Shown in pieces: positions 7,062 to 13,174 of a DNA stretch of 13,216 bases (position 1 is the first letter of the stretch; each line of letters opens with the position of its first letter). A program made the translations under genes and the position numbers. A model generated the notes under the pieces. That model worked only from the letters and a program-made list of their open reading frames with translations. It had not been told where the DNA came from and made no database searches. The stretch covers positions 1 through 13,216 of the forward strand of contig JAZSOL010000040.1 of NCBI GenBank assembly GCA_045536915.1. The letters run 5' to 3'. The stretch is from RGIG1828 sp045536915. Its GTDB lineage: Bacteria; Bacillota; Clostridia; UMGS1810.

Positions 7062-7799
7062 TTAATTTGCCTCCAACCAATCAACAAATTCATCGGTGGA
7101 TTTTGTCCATTCCACTTCAATCACTGAATCGGCCAATATCAAAAATTCCGAAAGTCCGTATTCTTTTCCGTTATCCGCCCAATCATATGTATAACCAAGC
7201 CGTGTCCATGGATAGGGTGTTTCTTCGGAATAGGAATACTCGGCATTTTCATCAAACCAGGGCTTATGGGCACCAAGCGCCGATCCGTCAAGCAAATCCG
7301 CCGACATCTGCTCTGTAACATCAAGCTGATAGGCAGGACGGATAACTTCATCAATATCCACCCAAAAAGCGGAAACATGGGTATATTCCGTAATTTCAGG
7401 CAGCCCTATAAGCTGTTTAAGGCGAAGTTCCCAATCGGAAACGCCTTTTGCGTTTTCATCATACCAGAAAAGGATTTCCTTATCGGTAAACGCCCATATA
7501 TCACCGTTGGTGCAGGTAAATGATTCACCCGCAATGAAACTTTCGGGGTCTTCGTGCCACGAAAGCAGCAAGACCTTTGTTTTGTTTTCGTTCCATGTCA
7601 CCATGTCGCTTTCCGGAGTGAGAGTTACGAGAGTTTCAATTTCATCCGCTTCGGCCTCTTTTGCATCAACCATCGCTTTGGCATACAAATCTTTTTCCGG
7701 TTCTGTATGAGGTATCAGTGCAGCTAATCTGAAAAGAAGAATAACGGCGGCTATAATGACTGCGATTATAACAATTATTATTCTCTTAATACATTTCAT
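7062..7799 (-). CDS. Membrane-anchored protein of unknown function
   Basis: I do not recognise this 245-residue protein. It has a short basic start (MKCIKR) and one hydrophobic helix at about 7-29, then about 215 acidic, Trp/Tyr-rich residues expected outside the membrane. Features that stand out are 'LLLSWHEDPESF' (77-88), 'IWAFTDKEILFWY' (101-113), 'HVSAFWVDIDEVIRPAYQLD' (141-160), and 'PWTRLGYTYDWADNGKEYG' (197-215). The density of aromatic residues would suit a ligand-binding or protein-binding surface, but no family can be named. An AAGAGG ribosome binding site lies about ten bases upstream, inside the end of the kinase gene. Its stop abuts the start of the binding-protein/permease gene, so it is likely made with the transporter and may act as an accessory extracellular subunit or sensor. 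That role is inferred from position only. Confidence 0.8.
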   Translation of the reverse strand: MKCIKRIIIVIIAVIIAAVILLFRLAALIPHTEPEKDLYAKAMVDAKEAEADEIETLVTLTPESDMVTWNENKTKVLLLSWHEDPESFIAGESFTCTNGDIWAFTDKEILFWYDENAKGVSDWELRLKQLIGLPEITEYTHVSAFWVDIDEVIRPAYQLDVTEQMSADLLDGSALGAHKPWFDENAEYSYSEETPYPWTRLGYTYDWADNGKEYGLSEFLILADSVIEVEWTKSTDEFVDWLEAN

Positions 7800-7804
7800 A
7801 TCTA

Positions 7805-8212
7805 TTATAACCTCTTGACGATGGAAAGGATATTTTGTCCGTCTTTGTATTCATATTTTATATCGTCCATGCTTTTTTTGACCATATAAACGCCAAGACC
7901 GCCTACTTCTCTTTTGTCTATGGAAAGAGTTGTATCCGGATCTTCATTTTCAAGAGGATTATACGGCATACCTTTATCAATAAACGTTACAATGACTGCA
8001 AGAGCATCATCCTTAGGTTCAACGCGTACGGTTGCTTCGCCCACCTCGGGAGCATAAGCATAGTTCGCAATGTTTGAAAAAAGCTCGTCAATTGCGATGT
8101 CGATCTGCATCTGCGTTTTCATCGGGCAGTCGAGCGCTTCAAGCTCTTCGTTCACAAAGTCCGTAACCGTTTCAATGTTATCAATGGTTGCGGCAACGGT
8201 CAGCTCTTTCAT
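7805..8212 (-). CDS. RsbW/SpoIIAB-like serine kinase (anti-sigma factor-type ATPase)
   Basis: A stand-alone 135-residue HATPase_c_2 protein. The ATP-binding boxes are all present: N-box 'IDELFSNIANYA' (41-52, E43 and N47), G1 'DKGMPYNP' (79-86, D79 and G81), and G2 'GGLGVYMVKK' (104-113). Members of this family phosphorylate a Ser on a STAS partner, and many also hold a sigma factor. Here the partner is presumably the STAS protein encoded two genes upstream, and no sigma factor gene is visible. The start overlaps the phosphatase stop as ATGA (8209-8212), with an AGGAGG seven bases before it, so kinase and phosphatase are probably made in a fixed ratio. It also serves as the intact reference for the degenerate copies fused to the ABC ATPase and the carrier. 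Confidence 0.93.
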   Translation of the reverse strand: MKELTVAATIDNIETVTDFVNEELEALDCPMKTQMQIDIAIDELFSNIANYAYAPEVGEATVRVEPKDDALAVIVTFIDKGMPYNPLENEDPDTTLSIDKREVGGLGVYMVKKSMDDIKYEYKDGQNILSIVKRL

Positions 8213-10053
8213 CGGTTTTCCTCCTCTTCTTTTTTCTGCACACCGTTATATATCAGGGACAGCATTGTAATATCGTCAAACTGCGGTGCTTTGCCAACGA
8301 ATGCGTCCACATCGGATTTTACCGCTTCGCAAAGCTTTCTGGAATCGGCGTCGGCATTTTTCTTCAGAATATCAAGCAGACGCTCTTCCCCATACAATTC
8401 GTTGTTCAAATCCGTAGCTTCGGTCACACCGTCCGTATAAAGATAGATTGCGTCACCCGGTTCAAGCTGAATTTCATTCTTTCTGTAACGGATACCTTCC
8501 ATTCCGGCAAGCACAAAACCAGGTCGGGTTTTAAGATACTCAAAACTGCCGTCTGCATGTTTAACAAGCGGAGGATTGTGTCCTGCATTAGCAAACGTCA
8601 CTTTTCCGGTAGTGGTATTAAGAATTCCCATCCAGGCGGTAACGAACATTCCGGCATCGTTTCCCTCGCAAAGCTTCTCGTTGGCATGGGTAAAGACTTC
8701 TTCAACGCTCATGCCCGATTCCGCATAGCTTTTGATAACGGTTTTAGAGGTCATCATAAACATAGCGGCGGGAATTCCTTTTCCCGAAACGTCGGCAATC
8801 AGAAAGGCAAGGTTTTCCTCATCCAAAAAATAAAAATCATAAAAATCGCCGCCAACCTCTTTTGCCGTGTGCATAGTCGCATGAATATCAAAATCGCGGC
8901 GATTCGGATAAGGCGGGAATACCGACGGAAGCGAAGAATGCTGAATCGCCTTTGCGAAGGCAAGCTCTGCGTCGATTCGTGCCGCGGCATCCGCTATGTA
9001 TTTTTTCAAAGTATCCACCGTTGAGTTAATATCGTTTGAAAGCGCGTCGAACTCTTCATGAGAGCGAACATTTACGACCGTTTCAAGATTTCCTTCGGTG
9101 ATTTCGGAAAGAGATTCGTTGATTCTGTGAATATTTTTTACAACAAGCTTATTTACAAGGAAGAAAATCATAATGAAAAGCGCCGCAAAAACAACGATTT
9201 CCATTCCGGTAGTGATTCCGACGGAAAGGTTTCTTGAAAGTGCCGCTTCGCTCACCGGCATAACCGCAACAATAAGATAGCCTTCCGTTTCACTATACAT
9301 ACAGTAGCATTTTTCTCCGTAAACGTTTGCGGTGAACGCCGCGTTAGGCTCCATCGAAGCCTTGTCTATCCATATACCCGTTACGTCCAGATTTTTTCCT
9401 TCGTTTCCGTTTCGGTCGGATACGATTTTCCATTCTTCATCAACGATTATAAGGCATCCGCCTTCACCAACGTGGCGGTTGCGGGTCGCACCAACTACGT
9501 TTTTGCTTATATCCTTTTGAAAGCGTTCGGAATCGTAGCCTATCTGAACAAAACCGCCGTTTTCAAGCCGCACACCACCGTATTTACGCAGAATAGAAGC
9601 ATCGTATGAAACAGGGCCGTATCTTTGGGTGAGTTCGGTTTGTTCATCGAGCAACACCAAAAACGCCGCGGATTGTTCGCCGCTTGCCATATCATAATCC
9701 ATAAAGTCCGAATACGTTGTGGCTCTGATGATTCCGTTAGGATCAATATAGTTGACCTCGGTCACGTCGTATTTTTCAGCTTCCGCATATAAAAGCTCGT
9801 TTGTGATCGTTTTTGCCTTGTTCAGTTCTTCTGCGATAGCATATGCAAGCGAAAGCAAATTCTCGTCCGAAGCATCGTTGATATCCTCGTTAACATCTGA
9901 AATATTCAAAGAAAGAATGTTGATTGCATTGTTTTCGGCAAGCTTGGTTTGGGATATCCACAAAAACGCCGTTGTGGTCAAAAATGCAACGATAACCAGT
10001 AAAAGCAGCCATTTTTGGAACGAGCCCGATATTCTTTGCTTTTTCGTTTTCAT
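8209..10053 (-). CDS. Membrane sensor PP2C phosphatase (Cache-like, HAMP, SpoIIE/RsbU domain)
   Basis: The expected job is to remove phosphate from the STAS protein in response to an outside signal. Transmembrane helices lie at about 15-34 and 280-302. Between them is a ~245-residue extracellular domain with a double-Cache look ('EVNYIDPNGIIRATT' at 99-113, 'GGCLIIVDEEWKIVSD' at 198-213). A HAMP-like segment spans about 303-355. A linker with 'AKAIQHSSLP' (367-376), typical of RsbU/SpoIIE proteins, leads into the phosphatase. The metal-binding motifs are present: GGDFYD (401-406), DVSGKG (421-426), TDGVTE (540-545), and DD at 593-594. It is therefore probably active. Cache domains often bind amino acids or other small metabolites, which would fit the linked importer; the ligand is unknown. 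It follows the STAS gene by 12 bp, with AGAGGA in front. Confidence 0.93.
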   Translation of the reverse strand: MKTKKQRISGSFQKWLLLLVIVAFLTTTAFLWISQTKLAENNAINILSLNISDVNEDINDASDENLLSLAYAIAEELNKAKTITNELLYAEAEKYDVTEVNYIDPNGIIRATTYSDFMDYDMASGEQSAAFLVLLDEQTELTQRYGPVSYDASILRKYGGVRLENGGFVQIGYDSERFQKDISKNVVGATRNRHVGEGGCLIIVDEEWKIVSDRNGNEGKNLDVTGIWIDKASMEPNAAFTANVYGEKCYCMYSETEGYLIVAVMPVSEAALSRNLSVGITTGMEIVVFAALFIMIFFLVNKLVVKNIHRINESLSEITEGNLETVVNVRSHEEFDALSNDINSTVDTLKKYIADAAARIDAELAFAKAIQHSSLPSVFPPYPNRRDFDIHATMHTAKEVGGDFYDFYFLDEENLAFLIADVSGKGIPAAMFMMTSKTVIKSYAESGMSVEEVFTHANEKLCEGNDAGMFVTAWMGILNTTTGKVTFANAGHNPPLVKHADGSFEYLKTRPGFVLAGMEGIRYRKNEIQLEPGDAIYLYTDGVTEATDLNNELYGEERLLDILKKNADADSRKLCEAVKSDVDAFVGKAPQFDDITMLSLIYNGVQKKEEEENR

Positions 10054-10065
10054 AAAACAATCCTC

Positions 10066-10359
10066 TTATTCAATAGTCAGAATATCAACAAATCCGGTTA
10101 CTTCAAATATTTCGGCAATGGTTTCGTTTACGTTTCTGATAATCATTTTGCCCTGTTTGTTCATCACTTTCTGTGCCGCAAGAAGAACACGAAGTCCCGC
10201 GGAAGAAAGGTATTCAAGCGCGGCAAAATCGAGCACAAGTTTTTCCACACCGGAAAGGTCTTTCAGTTCTGTTTCAAGCTGAGGTGCGGTTGCGGTGTCA
10301 AGTCTTCCGGTAAGGGTTACTGTCAGTTCGTTTTCGTTGATAATTTTTTCAATAGTCAT
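10066..10359 (-). CDS. STAS-domain anti-anti-sigma factor-like protein
   Basis: A 97-residue single STAS domain of the RsbV/SpoIIAA type. It has the 'LTGRLDTATAP' N-terminal strand and turn (16-26), 'LVLDFAALEYLSSAGLRVLL' (41-60), and a 'VTGF.DIL' C-terminal helix. Ser53 in the SSAGL motif (52-56) sits at the position normally phosphorylated by the partner kinase; Ser52 is next to it. In classical systems the unphosphorylated form binds the kinase and releases a sigma factor. Here the degenerate kinase-like domains on the ATPase and the carrier are plausible additional targets (inference). CGGAGGA lies about seven bases before the ATG. It is followed by the phosphatase gene that probably reactivates it. 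Confidence 0.93.
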   Translation of the reverse strand: MTIEKIINENELTVTLTGRLDTATAPQLETELKDLSGVEKLVLDFAALEYLSSAGLRVLLAAQKVMNKQGKMIIRNVNETIAEIFEVTGFVDILTIE

Positions 10360-10390
10360 TTTATTTTCCTCCGAAATTATATATTTGTTT

Positions 10391-10621
10391 TTAATTTACT
10401 TTGATATTGGGGTAACAGCAGATTCCGACTTCGAGGGCGACTTTTTGCTCCAAACGAAAGTCTGCGTATTTGCAATAATAACATTCTGGCGCATAATGAA
10501 AAGATGTCTGGCGCTTATCAAATTCGGGACAGTATTGGTGCGGCCATACGTTTTTTTCGCTTTGCGGTTTATCAAAATCTTCGCTGTTCGGCAAAATCCG
10601 AAGCTGCTCTCTTTTGATCAT
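10391..10621 (-). CDS. Small Cys-containing protein of unknown function at the head of the operon
   Basis: A 76-residue protein that I do not recognise. It has five cysteines: C31, C47-x2-C50, and the pair C68-C69. With H28 and H42, these could form a small metal site. There is no signal peptide or membrane segment, so it is probably cytoplasmic. It is supported by an AAAGGGGG ribosome binding site about 7 bases before the ATG, by lying between a terminator and the STAS gene (31 bp away), and by a composition unlike a chance frame. Being first in the operon, it may be a regulatory or structural partner of the switch, but nothing in the sequence shows this directly. Confidence 0.7.
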   Translation of the reverse strand: MIKREQLRILPNSEDFDKPQSEKNVWPHQYCPEFDKRQTSFHYAPECYYCKYADFRLEQKVALEVGICCYPNIKVN

Positions 10622-10669
10622 AAAATTCCCCCTTTAATACGCGTAATGTTATATTTAAAATAATAAAAA
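10622..10669 (-). promoter_or_regulatory. Probable start region of the eight-gene transporter operon, weak promoter
   Basis: Between the terminator and the first gene the minus strand holds a -10-like TATAAC (about 10648-10653) but no recognisable -35 at 16-18 bases. An operon of this size presumably starts here. The poor -35 would fit dependence on an activator or on readthrough. No other promoter was found within the operon. Confidence 0.35.
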
Positions 10670-10695
10670 CAGCGCCCTGCATAAGCAAGGCGCTG
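10656..10695 (-). terminator. Terminator of the two-component operon
   Basis: On the minus strand an 11-bp stem (10685-10695 with 10670-10680, one G-T pair) around a four-base loop is followed by a T-rich run (10669 to about 10656). It lies between the sensor kinase stop and the small Cys-containing gene. It should end most two-component transcripts, although partial readthrough into the transporter operon is possible. Confidence 0.88.
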
Positions 10696-10726
10696 GGGAT
10701 AATTCGTATTTTTGTGGGATAATTCG
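10696..10726. repeat. 11-bp direct repeat, possible regulator binding site
   Basis: GGGATAATTCG occurs exactly twice, at 10696-10706 and 10716-10726, with a period of 20 bp, close to two helical turns. Paired direct repeats on one DNA face are typical of LytTR-type regulators, although this sequence does not match the AgrA consensus as I remember it. It lies between the kinase stop and the terminator, upstream of the transporter operon. Confidence 0.5.
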
Positions 10727-10749
10727 CACTTTTTTAAAATATTTTGCAA

Positions 10750-12027
10750 TTATTCGATATCATTCAGAATTACACGGCAAGTGAACAAATTGTCTTTAAA
10801 ATCAAAGCTTACGTCACCCCTGTATTTTTCTGCGGACTGAATAATACTTTGAATGCCGACTCCATTTCCTTTTTTACGCTTTGGCAAACCGTTTTCAAAA
10901 CGAATATGGTCTGCGGCGGAGTTCACACATTTTATCAGAAGTTTGATTCCCTTTTTATGTATGGTGATTTCTATGGTTTTATTTTCTTTGACCGTTTCGG
11001 CACCATGTATCGCATTTTCAAGCACGTTGGCAAGAATCGCTACAAGATCAATATCCTGTATGCTGGTGCTTGAATCCACATCCACGTCATACTTGACTGT
11101 AATTCCCGAGGATTGTGCATTTCCGATATAAAAACGCAGAATATTATTTACGCATGTATTATCACAATAGCGTATATCCGAATACAGCGTGCAATCATCC
11201 AGATTATCTATGTAATCAATAATGGAGTTCACATCATTGGCCTGTGCAAACTGTAAAATCATTCTGTTATGATGGCGGTAGTCGTGCTGTGTTCGTTGCG
11301 CTTGCTTTAGATATTTTTGGTCGAGTTCAAGTTCGTTATGCAAAAGCTGAGTTTGAAGTTCAATGTTACGTTTTTTCTCCTGTTCTTCAATAAGCCTTTG
11401 CTGATTAAGCAAAACCTTAAAAATAATGAGATACATGGCGGGCATCAATATCATAATTAAAATAATTGGGAGAACGTCATGCGGTCTTTCGTATATAATG
11501 GTAGGATAAGAGGACATAACTACCAAAATCACGTAAAACAAAGCCGCCGGAATGGTAAAAAGCCCCCATCCTTTTGTAACAATCGTCTGTGCTTTAAGAT
11601 ACACTTTTCGCCAATATTTCCACATCACAATTTCGAGCAAGGGAAAAGCAATAAGCCGAAGCACAAACATCAGAATGAATTGGTTTCCGCAAATATAATA
11701 TTCAAGGAGCGTTGTTATTACAATAATTTCGTATGAAACGGTATCCGCAAGACAGAACGTAAAAAAGAATCGACCGTCCCGGTTTTTTGCAAGAATATAA
11801 AAGAAAATCAAGCTTGGCAATGTGCAAAGCAGCAATACAAAATTTGCATATTTAACGGTACCGAGCAAAACACAGGCAACGGCATTGATTGCCACAAGAG
11901 GCAGCATGAAGGATACGGTCAGAATGATCGTTTTTTTCATTGAATAACGGGATTCATACAAGGACACAAACAGCACGAGAACATGCAGCAATGCCCATAT
12001 AATAGACAAATCACGAAGTATCGGCAT
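10750..12027 (-). CDS. AgrC-like sensor histidine kinase (GHKL family)
   Basis: A 425-residue membrane kinase. About six hydrophobic helices fill residues 5-205 (for example 5-23, 33-56, 61-80, 118-135, 155-172, 185-205). A coiled coil follows (208-245), then the phospho-acceptor 'QHDYRHH' with H248, the N-box 'NVLENA' (334-339), and the G-box 'GNGVG' (387-391). This is the architecture of peptide-sensing kinases such as AgrC and of related LytTR-coupled sensors. No agrB or agrD partner is visible in the window, so the signal is unknown. It lies 15 bp after its response regulator, with AAGGAGG seven bases before the ATG. It lacks the extracytoplasmic ligand domain seen in PAS/Cache kinases, so sensing is likely within the membrane. 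Confidence 0.92.
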   Translation of the reverse strand: MPILRDLSIIWALLHVLVLFVSLYESRYSMKKTIILTVSFMLPLVAINAVACVLLGTVKYANFVLLLCTLPSLIFFYILAKNRDGRFFFTFCLADTVSYEIIVITTLLEYYICGNQFILMFVLRLIAFPLLEIVMWKYWRKVYLKAQTIVTKGWGLFTIPAALFYVILVVMSSYPTIIYERPHDVLPIILIMILMPAMYLIIFKVLLNQQRLIEEQEKKRNIELQTQLLHNELELDQKYLKQAQRTQHDYRHHNRMILQFAQANDVNSIIDYIDNLDDCTLYSDIRYCDNTCVNNILRFYIGNAQSSGITVKYDVDVDSSTSIQDIDLVAILANVLENAIHGAETVKENKTIEITIHKKGIKLLIKCVNSAADHIRFENGLPKRKKGNGVGIQSIIQSAEKYRGDVSFDFKDNLFTCRVILNDIE

Positions 12028-12042
12028 TATAAATCCTCCTTA

Positions 12043-12753
12043 TCAAGCATAATAATCCAAATATTGCTTTTTAAGTGTGCTGAAAGCACCCCGCGGAACG
12101 GCAATTCTTTTGCCGCCGATTATTTCGATATCCTTTGAGGTTATTTTAATTGTGTAATCCAGATTGAGAATATAGGAAGCCCCGACTCTGACGAACTCAT
12201 CTCTTTCCTTCATGTATTCGTAAAGTTCGGAAACGGTCATGCGGGTTTTCTTTGAACTGCCGTCTTTAAGGTAAATAATCTGATAATTCTTTTGTGCCTC
12301 AACGTACAAAATATTCTCAAACAGGATTTTTACAATTTCCATTCCACACTGGATGCTGATTGCTTCCTCTCGATGCGTTTTATCAACAAGCGCAAGTTTC
12401 ATTGCATTTACAAAATCATCATATTTGACGGGTTTTACAAGGTATTGGATTGCGTTTACTCCGAAAGCATCAAGAGCATGTTCATTGGAGGTTGAAAAAA
12501 ATATAATGCGGCTTTTAACGCCTTGCTTTCTGATATGGCGGGCAAGATCAATGCCGTTCAGGGCTTCCATATAAATATCAAGAAAAATAATATCATACGT
12601 ATCGGCTTTCTTTAAGGCATTGAGAATATCATTCTGCTCCGAATATGCCATAACGCTTATCTGCACGGAGTTTTCATTGCCATAGCGGATTATATGAGCT
12701 TTTATTATTTCAATATCTGTGCTCAAATCGTCGCAGACAGCTATCCGAACCAT
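12043..12753 (-). CDS. LytTR-family response regulator
   Basis: A 236-residue DNA-binding response regulator. The receiver domain (1-120) has acidic residues D8-D9, the phospho-acceptor D59 in 'IIFLDIYM', a T88 switch position, and K107 in 'VKP'. The LytTR domain (about 133-236) includes 'ILYVEAQKNYQIIYL', 'FVRVGASYILNLDYT', and 'IAVPRGAFSTLKKQYLDYY'. LytTR regulators usually bind paired repeats upstream of promoters. The start at 12753 is chosen over the ATG at 12768 because the G-rich run between them acts as the ribosome binding site for the inner ATG, whereas no such site precedes the outer one. Its likely targets are its own promoter and perhaps the transporter operon downstream. Confidence 0.93.
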   Translation of the reverse strand: MVRIAVCDDLSTDIEIIKAHIIRYGNENSVQISVMAYSEQNDILNALKKADTYDIIFLDIYMEALNGIDLARHIRKQGVKSRIIFFSTSNEHALDAFGVNAIQYLVKPVKYDDFVNAMKLALVDKTHREEAISIQCGMEIVKILFENILYVEAQKNYQIIYLKDGSSKKTRMTVSELYEYMKERDEFVRVGASYILNLDYTIKITSKDIEIIGGKRIAVPRGAFSTLKKQYLDYYA

Positions 12754-12811
12754 TAAGCCACCCCCCATTTTTCAATTTGCGGTGTTTCGGTACTGCAAAT
12801 CACTTTATTTC

Positions 12812-12840
12812 ATTAAACCACAAAACCTTTTTGTCCGCAA
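12812..12840 (-). promoter_or_regulatory. Candidate promoter of the two-component operon
   Basis: On the minus strand TTGCGG (12840-12835) and TTTAAT (12817-12812) are separated by 17 bases and lie about 60 bases upstream of the response regulator start. The match to the housekeeping consensus is moderate. Confidence 0.45.
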
Positions 12841-12852
12841 TATTTTTGTGGT
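12817..12852. repeat. 9-bp inverted repeat around the two-component promoter, possible operator
   Basis: ACCACAAAA (12817-12825) is an exact inverted repeat of TTTTGTGGT (12844-12852), separated by 18 bases. It brackets the proposed -35, with one arm touching the -10. This placement suits autoregulation. The right arm is part of TATTTTTGTGG (12841-12851), which also occurs at 10707-10717. Confidence 0.5.
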
Positions 12853-12914
12853 AATTGTAATAATAAAATCAGCAGTAATGACGACATTTCCGAAAAAATA
12901 ATTTGCAGAAACTA

Positions 12915-12942
12915 TTGATTTTTCGAAAAAACGGATTATAAT
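12915..12942 (+). promoter_or_regulatory. Housekeeping-type promoter reading rightward
   Basis: TTGATT (12915-12920) and a perfect TATAAT (12937-12942) are 16 bases apart. It points away from the two-component operon and has no normal gene behind it before the terminator at 13136-13174. The predicted transcript start is near 12949. Confidence 0.6.
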
Positions 12943-12948
12943 GTTCAC

Positions 12949-13174
12949 ATACTTTGAACCACGGCGAAATTATTGTTGTTATCACTTTTGATAATGAAAT
13001 GATAACAGCAGCTTTTGAACAAGGTGTAATACAAATTTTAAGACCCACTCAGAATATTCCATGAATGACAAACAACAGTTCATAAACAAAGTTGTTTAAC
13101 ATGGAGCGAGCGGGAATAATCCTTTTTGGATTTTCAGTGGCTTGAAATCTTTTGATTTCAAGCCACTTTTTGTT
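12949..13174 (+). ncRNA. Candidate small RNA of about 220 nt
   Basis: The stretch is bounded by a good promoter and a strong terminator. It holds only very short frames (for example a 21-codon frame from 12999 and a 14-codon frame from 13101), none with a ribosome binding site. It contains several inverted repeats: GTTCA/TGAAC (12943-12959), TTATCAC...TTGATAA (12979-12994), AAACAAC/GTTGTTT (about 13070-13097), and AATCC/GGATT near 13118-13133. I do not recognise a known RNA family. A reading frame ending at 13054 looks faintly protein-like upstream of its first ATG, so a decayed gene remnant is the alternative. Confidence 0.35.
13136..13174 (+). terminator. Strong intrinsic terminator
   Basis: A perfect 14-bp stem, AGTGGCTTGAAATC (13136-13149) with GATTTCAAGCCACT (13154-13167), closes a TTTT loop and is followed by TTTTGTTTT. 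It ends rightward transcription from the promoter at 12915-12942. Confidence 0.88.

Noticed and set aside
8188..9024. A 278-codon open frame on the + strand
   Set aside because: Antisense to the PP2C phosphatase domain, whose metal-binding motifs are clear on the other strand.
12754..12768. Longer start of the response regulator (MGGGLMVR...)
   Set aside because: The extra codons consist of the G-rich ribosome binding site for the inner ATG, and the receiver domain begins normally at MVRIAVCDD.
12961..13054. Frame reading towards a stop at 13052-13054 as a small gene or decayed gene
   Set aside because: It looks faintly protein-like, but there is no ribosome binding site, the first ATG leaves only 21 codons, and I recognise no family; kept only as an alternative to the small RNA.
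13101..13145. 14-codon frame beginning ATGGAGCGAGCG
   Set aside because: Too short, no ribosome binding site, and it runs into the terminator stem.
12943..13174. T-box, riboswitch or 6S RNA
   Set aside because: No T-box sequence (TGGNACC) or other riboswitch core was found, and the pairing pattern does not show the long bulged hairpin of 6S RNA.
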